This document shows positions 16,513-25,552 of a DNA stretch of 64,000 nt, one piece after another. The stretch spans positions 21,208 to 85,207 of the forward strand of contig JBJXFQ010000075.1 in the NCBI GenBank assembly GCA_046155605.1. The letters run 5' to 3'. The first letter of the stretch is position 1; every line of letters begins with the position of its first letter. The notes below the pieces were generated by a model. It made no database searches, was not told the origin of the DNA, and worked only from the letters and a program-made list of their open reading frames with translations. This stretch comes from JAEUIZ01 sp046155605 (lineage in GTDB: Bacteria; Planctomycetota; Phycisphaerae; Phycisphaerales; UBA1924). Made by a program: the position numbers and the translations under genes.

Positions 16513-17541
16513 ATGAACCGCCACACTCTCAAGTTCATGTGGACGCTCATAATATGTCTTGCGCATGCGAGCGCTGCGAAAGAACCGGGTGCGGCAAGAG
16601 CCTTGGCGCAAGCCGTACAGCTCCATGATCAGAGCGTTCGGTGTCTGCAATGGAGTCAGACGGTCTTTCACGAGGTCGGCACGCCCCGGGAGCTTACTTG
16701 GCCGAGCACTCAGTCGCTCGATGACAGCGGTCGGTGGCGGTGTGATGTTTTGCAGCGCATTCTTCCGACAGCCGACGCGAAGGACAACAAAGAGTTCATC
16801 GAGCTGCGCAGCACCTATGCGCTTGACGGTCGAACACTCTTTGCGTTCGACTTTCGCGGGTCAGGGACGATTCGATCGTATCAGAACGAATGCAGGATCA
16901 TGCTCTCGGCTGACTGCTGGCTGGGTCGGCACGTCGATCTCTCACGTCTGCGCACGCTTTCGGAACTTCTGCTCGATTCGCCGGACCTGCGCATCGAGCG
17001 CACGTCCGAGCGCGGCCTGCCCATTCTGGCGTGCTCCACCCAGCTTGGAGAGATGATCGTGACGCTCGAAGTCGAGGTTGACACCGAGCATGGCTTTGCT
17101 CCCAGGAGCATTTGGGTCCGGGATCGTACGATCCGCATCCCGTACGATCATCTGGAGGTTGTCGAGTTCACACGCATTAGCGGCGTGTGGCTGCCGAAGC
17201 GCGGAAGGCTCGTAACCCGGATGTTCCAGCCCGCTCCCGACGAGATGAAATCGCTCCAAGGTGCCCTGGCCGCGAGATCACTGCCCATGCGTCCGCAAGC
17301 GTACGACGCCACGACCATGGCTGCATATCACGCGGCTTTGGTTGAGGCGTTCCAGAAGCCTGAGGCACCGTCGGCACCAATGGTGCCGCCGCTCTCGATC
17401 ACGATCGAATACACAGCCGTGAACGAATCCATCGATGAGACGACTTTCCAGGCGAAGTATCCGCGCGAGCACGGGTTCCTCGATGTCCGCCGTAATCTCG
17501 TGAAGCGAGCGGGCACCGATGTATGGGTGGTGAATGACTGA
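16513..17541 (+). CDS. Secreted protein of unknown function
   Basis: 342 aa with an N-terminal hydrophobic segment (LKFMWTLIICLAHASA) that looks like a signal peptide. The mature part is mixed alpha/beta with recurring Trp and acidic residues, e.g. LSELLLDSPDLRIER and GVWLPKRGRL, reminiscent of outer-membrane lipoprotein-sorting-like beta structures, but I cannot assign a family. Second gene of the operon that starts with the Cys-rich protein, 21 bp after it. Likely works with its neighbours outside the cytoplasm. Confidence 0.65.
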   Translation: MNRHTLKFMWTLIICLAHASAAKEPGAARALAQAVQLHDQSVRCLQWSQTVFHEVGTPRELTWPSTQSLDDSGRWRCDVLQRILPTADAKDNKEFIELRSTYALDGRTLFAFDFRGSGTIRSYQNECRIMLSADCWLGRHVDLSRLRTLSELLLDSPDLRIERTSERGLPILACSTQLGEMIVTLEVEVDTEHGFAPRSIWVRDRTIRIPYDHLEVVEFTRISGVWLPKRGRLVTRMFQPAPDEMKSLQGALAARSLPMRPQAYDATTMAAYHAALVEAFQKPEAPSAPMVPPLSITIEYTAVNESIDETTFQAKYPREHGFLDVRRNLVKRAGTDVWVVND

Positions 17542-17589
17542 GTCGACTTGCTCGATCGTCGGTGTGACGACAACCCAAGGATCGCGCCC

Positions 17590-18660
17590 ATGAGACTTGC
17601 ATTCACCTCGTTGGTAGTCCTCACGGCGATCACGTCAAGCGGAGCCCAGCAACCGCCTGTCCAGGCAAATCTGAACCCCACCGATTCGCTCGTTCGCGTG
17701 ATCGAGACCGAGCCGAGCGATCGTGGCGTGTTCAAGGCGGGCCAGGCCGTGGTTCGGCGCGTCGAAATTGAAAACTTATCCGCTGACTCTGTCTCCGTAA
17801 AGGTGACGCGAGTCTCTTGCCCCTGCACCGTTGCGAAGCTCGACCGGGACACATTGCTTCCGGGGAGCAGCGCCACGCTCACGCTTCGCACGCACGCCGC
17901 GAGCGTCGCGGTTCCGCAAGCATACATTGCGGAGGTGGAGGCGCGTGCGGTCGCAACCGCTCAGTCTCCGGCTGGGCTGGTACAAACCGTTCGCGTATCA
18001 ATCGAGTATTCACCCGATATCGAGGCCGTGGCCTGGCCGCCGCTGCTGCGTATCTCATCGCTGGTGGGCGAGGGAGTTGACACGTCGTTCTTCATCCGTC
18101 GGCCCGACGGCGAGCGTCCGAAACTGGCGTCAATCGCTTCTCCTCATCCGTGGTGCATAGTGGGCGACATCGAACCGGTGGCGGACGCGGTGTCGGAGAT
18201 CGAGGTGGCCGTGCGGGCGCAGGGCAGGCCCGTCGGCAAGCATCGCGGCAAGGTCGAGTTTCGTGTGCAGGGCGACAGCGGCCCACCCCAGACGATCGAC
18301 GTCATCTGGACGGTTCGCCCGCTGCTCGCGCCGTCGCGCGCCGGGATCGTGGCGGTGCGCCGCGGCGACGCGTGGAAACTGGAGCACTCAGAGATCCTGA
18401 TCCGTCACGATGCCGCGACTCGTGGGGATGTTGTGCCCGTGCGTGCGGTCATCAAGGATGCCAACGCTCCTGTTGAAGTCGAGGCGCTCGCAGCTGTAGA
18501 AATGGGTGGATGGGCTTTGCGCATCAAGCCGCGGACCCGAATCGAGTGCGCTCCTCAGGGCGAGACAACCGTCTCATTGATGGCTTCAAACGGCGAGACG
18601 CTCGGCGAGGTTCCGGTAGTCTGGTTATCGCTACCGACGAGGGTGGTACCAACTCGCTGA
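17590..18660 (+). CDS. Secreted DUF1573-like Ig-fold protein
   Basis: 356 aa. ATG 17590 starts a signal peptide (MRLAFTSLVVLTAITSSGAQ). The first domain has the DUF1573 layout: FKAGQAVVRRVEIENLS, then VSCPCTVAKL (the family usually shows SCGCT) and LLPGSSATLTL. At least one further Ig-like segment follows (LAPSRAGIVAVRRGDAW). DUF1573 proteins are frequent in planctomycetes and Bacteroidetes, are exported, and have no enzyme activity known; the CxC pair may form a disulfide or bind metal. Third gene of the operon with the Cys-rich and unknown secreted proteins. Confidence 0.72.
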   Translation: MRLAFTSLVVLTAITSSGAQQPPVQANLNPTDSLVRVIETEPSDRGVFKAGQAVVRRVEIENLSADSVSVKVTRVSCPCTVAKLDRDTLLPGSSATLTLRTHAASVAVPQAYIAEVEARAVATAQSPAGLVQTVRVSIEYSPDIEAVAWPPLLRISSLVGEGVDTSFFIRRPDGERPKLASIASPHPWCIVGDIEPVADAVSEIEVAVRAQGRPVGKHRGKVEFRVQGDSGPPQTIDVIWTVRPLLAPSRAGIVAVRRGDAWKLEHSEILIRHDAATRGDVVPVRAVIKDANAPVEVEALAAVEMGGWALRIKPRTRIECAPQGETTVSLMASNGETLGEVPVVWLSLPTRVVPTR

Positions 18661-18699
18661 TCGACTCGTCGAGCGCCCCAACCCCCGCGCGAAGGCGAC

Positions 18700-19590
18700 T
18701 CAGTTCGGCAGCGGGGGCGGATCGTCGTCGCGGTTGGTGCCCGAGAAGAGCCGGTTGTGCGAGCGGCCGTTGTTGGCGGGGAGGACGCCCTCGAAGGAGC
18801 CGTCGGGCTTGGTGGCAAAGCCGAGTTTGGCGAGGCCGAGTGTGCCGGCGTGGGCGTCGGCGAAGAGGACGTTGCATCGGGACTGGTGCCGAGCGTCCGG
18901 GCCGTTGCGATGGGGCGTGCTGGCCATGTCGGAGGTCGGGGAGAGTCTCGGCGGGTCCATCGAGAAGGCCTCGTTGCCGAGTTCGGCCTCGGTGGTGCCG
19001 TTGTTGTTATATGTGAGACGCGCGGAAGGGGCGAAACTGGCGGCGGTGCCGAGCGAATCGCCCGCGACGACGGTCTGATCAAAGGTCTGGAGGCGCGATC
19101 GGCGAACGGGATAGTTGTGATACTTGCCGTTGGTGACGCGGGAGTTGCCGAGGAAGAGGTAGTTGTATCCATAGGCGGCGTTGCGCTCGTCGGTGCGCTC
19201 GGAGACGAGCGGGCAGACAAAGACGGGGCTGACGTAATCCTGCCGGCCGTCGGTGGTGGAGGGCTCGTGGAAGGGGTAGAGGCCGACGTGAGCGCCCATG
19301 CGGGCGATCCATGTGGGCCTGAACTTGAGCCCGTTGCCGACGTCGTACCAGTTGGCGGGGTTGGTGTTGCCGCCGGCGAGGTTCGGGGCGCGGGCGCCGA
19401 GCATGACGTCCTTGTTCTCGTCGGCATAGATGTTCCAGCCGAGGGAGAGTTGGCGCAGGTTGGAGAGGCAGAGCGTGCCCTTGGCGTTGGTTCTCGCACC
19501 GGCAAGCGAGGGCAGGATGATGCCGATGAGCAGCGCGATGATCGCGATGACGACCAGCAGTTCGATAAGCGTGAAGGCGCGATTGCTCAC
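18700..19590 (-). CDS. Type II secretion-like prepilin with DUF1559-type tail
   Basis: About 296 aa. GTG 19590 gives the leader MSNRA followed by FTLIELLVVIAIIALLIGIILPSL, a class III prepilin signal with Glu at +5; an upstream ATG at 19623 would give a longer leader. The globular part contains LSNLRQLSLGWNIYADEN and near the end NVLFADAHAG, the FADGH-like element shared by planctomycete DUF1559 pilin-like proteins. These are abundant in the phylum and presumably form pseudopili or surface filaments assembled by the GspE/D machine. Single gene, convergent with the DUF1573 gene. Confidence 0.82.
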   Translation of the reverse strand: MSNRAFTLIELLVVIAIIALLIGIILPSLAGARTNAKGTLCLSNLRQLSLGWNIYADENKDVMLGARAPNLAGGNTNPANWYDVGNGLKFRPTWIARMGAHVGLYPFHEPSTTDGRQDYVSPVFVCPLVSERTDERNAAYGYNYLFLGNSRVTNGKYHNYPVRRSRLQTFDQTVVAGDSLGTAASFAPSARLTYNNNGTTEAELGNEAFSMDPPRLSPTSDMASTPHRNGPDARHQSRCNVLFADAHAGTLGLAKLGFATKPDGSFEGVLPANNGRSHNRLFSGTNRDDDPPPLPN

Positions 19591-19708
19591 GCGCGGCAGT
19601 CTAACACAAGGCATGGAAAGCACAAGGGGCGCGAGAGCATATGGCTATGGCATGCGTGCGCTTCGTCGGACCGAGAATGGTGGGATTGGAAGGGCGGACG
19701 GCGATCGA

Positions 19709-20668
19709 TCAAGAGGCCGCGGTGTCGAGGGCGGTTCGCCATGCATCGATGAATCGGCGGGTGAGAGGTCCAGGCGTGCCGTCGGCGACCTGATGGCGCT
19801 CAACGCGGACGACGGGCAACACGCCCCAACTCGAGTTGGTCAGGAAGAGTTCGTGGGCCTGGAGCAGGTCGTCGATCGAGACCATGCGTGCCTGCACGGG
19901 CACGCCGAGCGAGGCGGCGTGGTCGCGGACCCAGGCGCGGGTGACGCCGGGCAGGACGGGGCTGCGCAGCACGGCTCCGGGCGCGGCGTCGGGCTCCTCG
20001 CCGCGGGCCAGGGGGGTGATGAGCGTGCCGTCGCGGACGACGAAGGCGTTGCTGACGCACCCGCCGGTGAGATGATTGGAGAGTGAAAGGATGAGCGCCT
20101 CGCCGGCCTGGGCGGCGGCGGCTCGCTGCAACTCGCGCAATCGCGCCCAGTAGTTCACGGTCTTGTGCCCGGCGAGCGGATCGAGCGGATTCAGGCGCCA
20201 CTCGCCCACGACGCACGAGATGCCGCGGTCAAAGAATGCATCGGGATAGACCGTGGGCGGCTGGGCCACGATGAGGATCGTCGGATCAAGCGGCGGCGCG
20301 ATGGGAGGTTCGGAGTTGGGAGCGGCGGAGTTGGCGGGCGGGGTCTGGGGGCGAGCGAGGAGGTTGAGGTCGCCGCCGGTGATTGTGAGGCGCAAGCGCG
20401 CCAGCGGGAGGCCGGCTCGGGCGATGGTGGCGAGGACGGCCTTGGCGAGGGCGTCGGCGCGGAAGCGATCGGAGAGGCCCAGTTCGCGCGCGGAGGCCGT
20501 GAGGCGATCGAGATGGGCGTCGAGCGCCATGGCCCAGGGCTGGTGGTTGGAGACGCCGCCGAGCAGGGTCTCGAAGAGCCCCACGCCGTGCTGGATGCCG
20601 GCATCGAAGACGGAGAGGCGGGCGTCGTCGCCCTCGACGAAGCGACCGTTGAGGAAGATCGTCGGCAT
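19709..20668 (-). CDS. Class IV PLP aminotransferase (PabC/BCAT-like)
   Basis: 319 aa. MPTIFLNGRFVEGDDARLSVFDAG and HGVGLFETLL are the fold-type IV start, HKTVNYWARL holds the PLP lysine, and GCVSNAFVVRDGTLITP with LPGVTRAWV are the cofactor-phosphate motifs. The family includes branched-chain aminotransferase, D-alanine aminotransferase and 4-amino-4-deoxychorismate lyase; the second, ISNxF-like segment alone does not settle which. A Pro/Ala-rich loop of about 22 residues after NLLARPQ is extra. ATG 20668 is the family-like start. Lies 20 bp downstream of the ADP-ribosylglycohydrolase on the same strand. Confidence 0.82.
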   Translation of the reverse strand: MPTIFLNGRFVEGDDARLSVFDAGIQHGVGLFETLLGGVSNHQPWAMALDAHLDRLTASARELGLSDRFRADALAKAVLATIARAGLPLARLRLTITGGDLNLLARPQTPPANSAAPNSEPPIAPPLDPTILIVAQPPTVYPDAFFDRGISCVVGEWRLNPLDPLAGHKTVNYWARLRELQRAAAAQAGEALILSLSNHLTGGCVSNAFVVRDGTLITPLARGEEPDAAPGAVLRSPVLPGVTRAWVRDHAASLGVPVQARMVSIDDLLQAHELFLTNSSWGVLPVVRVERHQVADGTPGPLTRRFIDAWRTALDTAAS

Positions 20669-20688
20669 CGGGAATCAGCGTAGCCGAC

Positions 20689-22539
20689 TCAGGGCGATCG
20701 ACGCACATCGAAGCGGGCAGGCGCGGGAAGCGAAGGAGCGATCGCATCGAGTTCGGCGCAGGTCACGAAGGAATCGGGCCCGCCCGCGGGGCCGACGATC
20801 CGAACGCCGTGGGCTTGTGTCGGCTGCGCGAGGGTGAAATCAATCATCTGGAAGGGCACGGCGGGATCGAGCGGCACGCTGGGCGTCGCAGCGGCGGCGA
20901 CCCACTGCCCGCCGATGAGGAGTTGCACGGTCGCCGATTGGAACCACCCGCCGGTGATGCCCGGGAACGCGGGATGATCGCCCTCGATGAATCGGACGGC
21001 CGTGACCGTGACCTCGCGGTCGTAGGTAACTTGGAGAGTTTGCACGGAGCCCGCGGGTTGGCCGGAGCCTTGCGTCGAGAAGAAGTACTTTCGCACGTCC
21101 TGCAGGTCGGTGCCGGCGGGGTCGCACTCGAAGGCGTTGGCGAAGACACCGGGACTGCTGACGCCGAAGACCCAAGGCGGGACGGAGACGCTGGGCGAGG
21201 CGGAGGCCCATGCGGTGACCAGGCCGCCCTCGGCGCGGACACGCCAGTTGGCCGATCGCTGAGCATCACGCTGGAGCGGATTGATCGCCCAGCGCTGCGC
21301 GACGACCCTGGGTGGCAAGACCCAGTCACCGCCGGAGATCGTGCCGCCCGCGTGGATGACCGTGGCGTCGATGATGGGCATGGCGCGCTGGGCCATGAGC
21401 GTGAAGGTGTCCTCGGCGGCGGGATCGGCGGGCAGGTAATCCGGCAGGTTCACGCGTGTTCGATAGATGTTGAAACGATCGGAGAGTGTCACGCCCGGGA
21501 ACTGGTCGCGGAGGGCTTGTGTACCGAGCATGAGGCCGATCATGCCGCCGAGCGTGGCGGTCGCGTTGTCGCTGTCCCAGCCAGAGAGCGTGCCGATCTG
21601 GACGGTTCGGCGATAGTCGAGTTGGCCATAGAGCAGAGCCATGACGCCGCTCGCGAAGTTGACGGAGGATTCGAACCAGCCGCGATACTGGAAGCCGTTG
21701 GCGCCGGCGTTCGCCTGGTAGCGAAGGTGGATCTTGTCGCGGGTCGATTCCCAGTTGTTCACGTCGGGGTTGGCGAGGAAGTCATCGATGACGAAGCGTG
21801 CGATGTCGGCGGTCTTGGACGAGGCCGGGATCCACTTCAGCGCTTGCCGCGCCAGCCAGAGGGCGCGCTCGCGGGGCGGGAGCGATTGCGGCGCGAGCGG
21901 GGCAAGGCTGTAGAGCACGACGTAAAACTGCGAGGCGTGCACGGCATAGCCGGTCGCGGTCGTGTGGATTGGCAGATCAGCGAGGCGCAGCGCCTCGTCA
22001 GGCATGCCGGGCGCGAGCGCGCCGAAAAACTCGGTGGTGAGTTGGGCGTCGATCATCCAGGCGAGTTCGTTGGCGACGGGCTGGCCGGTCATGGGCGGGC
22101 GCACACCGCGCTGCATGAGGTCGTACGCGCGCCGATTCGAGACCCAGATCCACGACGGGTTCATATGGGCGAGCCAGCCGGCGGCGATCTCGGCGGACCC
22201 GAGCAACGCGGGCTGCGGGAGCGCGAGCCGCTGGGCCGCCAGGTGGAGATAGACGTACTCGATGTCGGTGTCGTCGTCGGCCTGCCACGGATTCTGCGTG
22301 AGCACGAAGTCGATGAACTGGCCGGGCGGCGGGCCGACGGGCGTGGTGCCCCAATCAGCGTCGGTGAGGAACGGGGGCTCGTTGCGATAGCCCTCGGTGC
22401 GAAGGCCGGTCCAGTTGGCGATGCATTGGCCGAGCCAGAGGGCTTGGAGGCGGTCTTCGTAGTCGGCGCGATCGATGGATTGGGCGAAGCACGAGCCCGC
22501 GATGCTGAGGGCCGCGAAAGCACAGAGGCAGAGCCGCAT
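20689..22539 (-). CDS. Secreted ADP-ribosylglycohydrolase-family protein with discoidin-like tail
   Basis: 616 aa from the ATG at 22539, which follows AAAGG and opens a signal peptide (MRLCLCAFAALSIAGSCFAQ); a longer frame upstream lacks support. The catalytic domain runs roughly residues 25-430: DRLQALWLGQCIANW, the metal motif DDDTDIEYVY near residue 90, and GWDSDNATATLGGMIG near 320, where Asp residues coordinate two Mg ions in ADP-ribosylhydrolases. The C-terminal 140 residues (SVQTLQVTYDREVTVTAVRF, and VQLLIGGQWV) look like an F5/8-type galactose-binding beta sandwich. Export is unusual for this fold, so the target is probably an extracellular or envelope ADP-ribosyl or related glycosidic bond. 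It follows a pilin-like and a small membrane protein gene. Confidence 0.82.
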   Translation of the reverse strand: MRLCLCAFAALSIAGSCFAQSIDRADYEDRLQALWLGQCIANWTGLRTEGYRNEPPFLTDADWGTTPVGPPPGQFIDFVLTQNPWQADDDTDIEYVYLHLAAQRLALPQPALLGSAEIAAGWLAHMNPSWIWVSNRRAYDLMQRGVRPPMTGQPVANELAWMIDAQLTTEFFGALAPGMPDEALRLADLPIHTTATGYAVHASQFYVVLYSLAPLAPQSLPPRERALWLARQALKWIPASSKTADIARFVIDDFLANPDVNNWESTRDKIHLRYQANAGANGFQYRGWFESSVNFASGVMALLYGQLDYRRTVQIGTLSGWDSDNATATLGGMIGLMLGTQALRDQFPGVTLSDRFNIYRTRVNLPDYLPADPAAEDTFTLMAQRAMPIIDATVIHAGGTISGGDWVLPPRVVAQRWAINPLQRDAQRSANWRVRAEGGLVTAWASASPSVSVPPWVFGVSSPGVFANAFECDPAGTDLQDVRKYFFSTQGSGQPAGSVQTLQVTYDREVTVTAVRFIEGDHPAFPGITGGWFQSATVQLLIGGQWVAAAATPSVPLDPAVPFQMIDFTLAQPTQAHGVRIVGPAGGPDSFVTCAELDAIAPSLPAPARFDVRRSP

Positions 22540-22567
22540 ACGAACCTTTTCTTTCTGGGGGGATTGG

Positions 22568-22819
22568 CTAATTGCCGTCGGGCGACTTGGCCCCGCGATC
22601 GCCGCTCTTGGCGCGGGGCGTGTTGGCGGGGGCACGATCCGGCGGAGGCGGCTGGGTCGAAGATTGCTGGATCGCCGCCTGAATCTCCTGGGCCTTGCGA
22701 TCAACAAGGTCGTCGGCTTTGGGTTCGCTGCCGGAGAGGCGGACATAAGCGACGGCCACGGCAACGATGAAAATCGTGCCCGCCACAGCGAGCTTGATCG
22801 CTTTGGTTCGATCGGCCAT
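22568..22819 (-). CDS. Small single-pass membrane protein
   Basis: 83 aa: MADRTKAIK, a transmembrane helix (LAVAGTIFIVAVAVAYV), then a hydrophilic Pro/Ala/Asp-rich tail. Starts 2 bp after the stop of the pilin-like gene and ends 28 bp before the hydrolase start. Its position directly behind a prepilin-like gene suggests an accessory role in that filament; no family recognised. Confidence 0.7.
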   Translation of the reverse strand: MADRTKAIKLAVAGTIFIVAVAVAYVRLSGSEPKADDLVDRKAQEIQAAIQQSSTQPPPPDRAPANTPRAKSGDRGAKSPDGN

Positions 22820-22821
22820 GG

Positions 22822-23739
22822 CTAGAAATCCCGTCCGCGGATGCCGTTGCGTGTGAACCAGAAGTAAGCCGGTTTGTTGTAGGTCCAGAGAAAGCCCTGC
22901 GGCGAACCGTACTCGTACTCAGAGCCCCCCATAAGCCCGTCGCCGTAGTCGAAGTTGCCCGACGGGGGCTTGAGAAAGTTGGGCATGGTTCCGGCGGGAT
23001 CAGTGCGGGCGATGATGTCGGCGATGCGGATCGGTCTTGCTCCGCCGTCGGGCATCGCGCAGAGCGGCTTGGCGAATGGCTCGTTCCACATCGGCTGCTT
23101 AGGATGGTCGTACTCTTTGCCTTCGAAGAGCATGACCTTCTGCCCCGGCGCAACGATGTCCGACATCTTGTTACGCCGGATGTTAAAGGCGTTGGCAGCA
23201 TTGCCGGGAAGGCGATTGGGACCGGCAAAGCGGGCGGGGTCCTGCCAAAACGTCGGGCTATACCAGTAGGACGTCGGATAGATCCACTCGTAGTTGGTGA
23301 AGCCCGCGGAGTTTGAGCGAAGCCAGTTGATAAGGGCCTTGTCGTTTGGCGCGAAGTTCGACTTGTAGCGGGACTGTGTGTCTTGATCGGAAAAAAGCGT
23401 GTGCGCGATCCAATGGCACCCGTACAGGTCGGTCTGCGAGCCGTTATACGTCCAGCCGTAGGTGCCGAAGGGCGTGGGCGGCGGAGGATTCGGATGCCAC
23501 AGCCATGGCAATGGGGCGCCGGGTCGCACCGGCACGCGGTTGAACGGGTTGATAATGGCGTCCTTGTTGTCCGTGCCGTAGATGAAAAAGAACGACGCAT
23601 TACTGCGTAGATTTGCAAGGCTCACAGCCTTCTGGCTCGCGCGGCGAGCCTCGCCCAGCGAAGGCAGGAGGATGCTGATCAGCAGCGCGATGATGGCGAT
23701 GACGACCAGGAGTTCGATCAGCGTGAACGCGCGTTTCAT
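22822..23739 (-). CDS. Prepilin-type protein (DUF1559-like)
   Basis: 305 aa. ATG 23739 gives MKRA|FTLIELLVVIAIIALLISILLPSL, a very short leader and classic N-methylation signal, followed by GEARRASQKAVSLANLRSNA. The rest is Trp/Tyr/Pro-rich, with two TYNKP/TYNGS-type segments and no catalytic motif. It is the first gene of an operon with a small membrane protein and a secreted ADP-ribosylglycohydrolase-like enzyme. A promoter is visible upstream. The much longer frame extending to 24039 has no signal and was not used. Confidence 0.85.
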   Translation of the reverse strand: MKRAFTLIELLVVIAIIALLISILLPSLGEARRASQKAVSLANLRSNASFFFIYGTDNKDAIINPFNRVPVRPGAPLPWLWHPNPPPPTPFGTYGWTYNGSQTDLYGCHWIAHTLFSDQDTQSRYKSNFAPNDKALINWLRSNSAGFTNYEWIYPTSYWYSPTFWQDPARFAGPNRLPGNAANAFNIRRNKMSDIVAPGQKVMLFEGKEYDHPKQPMWNEPFAKPLCAMPDGGARPIRIADIIARTDPAGTMPNFLKPPSGNFDYGDGLMGGSEYEYGSPQGFLWTYNKPAYFWFTRNGIRGRDF

Positions 23740-23788
23740 GGTGCGGCTCCGGCTTGGGCGTGCGGAGAGCCCGCTGCCGCCTGACACA

Positions 23789-23817
23789 AGTAGAACACAG
23801 CCTTGCCCGTGTGTCAA
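23789..23817 (-). promoter_or_regulatory. Sigma-70 type promoter for the pilin operon
   Basis: On the minus strand TTGACA (23817-23812), 17-base spacer, TCTACT (23794-23789). The transcript would start near 23782 and carry a leader of about 40 bases to the ATG at 23739. ACACA/TGTGT symmetry overlaps the spacer. Confidence 0.6.
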
Positions 23818-23996
23818 GGGAATACGCCGGATTCTCTTTGGGGGCGAGAACCGCCCAAGCGCGGTTCGCGTAGCGCCGATAGGGTGATGGTGGGGTGGGA
23901 GCGGGCGTGCGCGTGGCGAGTGGGCCGCGTTGACCCTCCGGCACGCGACCCGTAGCCTACCCCGCCGATAACGACCGGCATCGCGTGACGTGATTG

Positions 23997-25409
23997 ATGC
24001 CGAACGAGCAGGATGCTTGGGAGCCGATGAGCCAGACACCGCGACAGCCCGACTTGACCGAGACCTCGCCGATGGCGCGGTCGGATGAGTCGACGCTGAC
24101 GGCGGGGATGGCGCAGGGGGCCGACGCCCCGACGATCCGTGAGACCGAGGAGGCGCTGCACGAAGCCACCAAGGGCGGCACGAACGTCGATACGCTGGTG
24201 GCGCGGCTGGTGGTCGACAATGGGTTGGCGCTGGCGGAAGAGGTGCAGCACTGCCTCGAGAAGGCCAAGGTGCTCCGCGAGGAGAAGAACCAGGCGTCGC
24301 TGGTGCAACTGCTGGTTGACAATGAGTATGTGACGCGTCGGCAGGTGGCGCGGCTCAAGCAGATCATCGAGGCCGAACGCAGCGGGCAGAAGATTCCCGG
24401 CTATCGCGTGCTGGGGAAACTCGGCGCGGGGGCGATGGCGACGGTCTTCAAGGCCAAGCAGTTGAGCCTGGATCGGATCGTGGCGATCAAGGTGCTGCCG
24501 CGAAAGTTCACGAGCAACGCGCAGTTTATCGAGCGGTTCTATGCCGAGGGACGGTCGGCGGCGCAACTGAACCATCCGAACATTGTGCAGGCGTTTGACG
24601 TGGGGAAGGCCGGGGATTACCACTACTTCGTGATGGAGTATGTGGATGGGCGGACGGTCTTTGACGACATCGCCAAGCACAAGCGGTATTCGGAGCCGGA
24701 CGCGATTGACATCGCGATCCAGACGGCCGAGGCGCTGCAGCACGCGCACGAGCGGGGCCTGATCCACCGCGATGTGAAGCCCAAGAACATCATGATGACG
24801 AAGGAGGGCGTGGCGAAACTGGCGGACATGGGGCTGGCCCGTGCGATGAGCGACAAGGAAGCGGCGGAGGCCGAGGCGGGCAAGGCCTTCGGCACGCCGT
24901 ATTACATCTCGCCCGAGCAGATCCGCGGGGAGAAGACGGTCGGCCCGCCGTCGGATATCTATTCGCTCGGCGCGACGCTCTATCACATGGTGACGGGAAG
25001 CGTGCCCTTTGACGGGAAGAACCCGTCGGCGGTGATGCACAAGCATCTGAAGGCGGAACTCGTGCCGCCCGACCATGTGAACCCGAAACTCGCGCCGGGC
25101 ATCTCCGAGGTCATCGAAATGATGATGGCCAAGGACCCCAAGCAGCGGTACCAGACAGCGAAGGACTTGCTGGTGGATCTGCGAGCGGTGCGCAAGGGCG
25201 AGGTGCCGCCGATCGCGCACAAGGAGATCGTGCCCGCCGGCGCGTTGGCGAGCCTGGCGGCGGCGGAGGCCGCGGCGCAGGGCCATATGGTTGAGGCCGA
25301 GCCCGAGGCTCGCCCGCTGGTGCGCGAACCGCTGGTGATCGCGCTGGCGGTGGTTGCAGTGCTGAGCATCGGGTTCAACATCCTGCTGATCGCGACGCGG
25401 GGGTCGTGA
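23997..25409 (+). CDS. Hanks-type Ser/Thr protein kinase with C-terminal membrane anchor
   Basis: 470 aa. Residues about 135-400 are the kinase: glycine loop LGKLGAGAMATVF, ATP lysine Lys165 in VAIKVL, catalytic Asp259 in HRDVKPKN, and metal-binding Asp277 in ADMGLA (DMG where eukaryotes have DFG), then GTPYYISPEQ. A single hydrophobic helix (PLVIALAVVAVLSIGFNILLI) closes the protein, so it is tail-anchored rather than having PASTA domains. Residues 45-125 contain LVARLVVDNGLA and LLVDNEYVTRRQV, resembling the short helical module at the start of GspE-type ATPases. It probably phosphorylates cytoplasmic targets; no partner phosphatase is nearby. Confidence 0.9.
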   Translation: MPNEQDAWEPMSQTPRQPDLTETSPMARSDESTLTAGMAQGADAPTIRETEEALHEATKGGTNVDTLVARLVVDNGLALAEEVQHCLEKAKVLREEKNQASLVQLLVDNEYVTRRQVARLKQIIEAERSGQKIPGYRVLGKLGAGAMATVFKAKQLSLDRIVAIKVLPRKFTSNAQFIERFYAEGRSAAQLNHPNIVQAFDVGKAGDYHYFVMEYVDGRTVFDDIAKHKRYSEPDAIDIAIQTAEALQHAHERGLIHRDVKPKNIMMTKEGVAKLADMGLARAMSDKEAAEAEAGKAFGTPYYISPEQIRGEKTVGPPSDIYSLGATLYHMVTGSVPFDGKNPSAVMHKHLKAELVPPDHVNPKLAPGISEVIEMMMAKDPKQRYQTAKDLLVDLRAVRKGEVPPIAHKEIVPAGALASLAAAEAAAQGHMVEAEPEARPLVREPLVIALAVVAVLSIGFNILLIATRGS

Positions 25410-25552
25410 GCGGCGCGACCTGCAAGCCGACGGAGTGAGCGAACGAGCGCCGGGGTGCTCGCCCCATAACCACGATGTGCGGCGGGGCTTACTTGGCGAG
25501 TGTCGTATGATTCTGGCCCGGTGCCGTCCGATGCCGGGGCTGGAGTGAGAAG

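Noticed and set aside
24825..24833. Pseudokinase because DFG is replaced by DMG
   Set aside because: The ATP lysine, HRD Asp and DxG Asp are all kept; Met at this position is tolerated in bacterial Hanks kinases.
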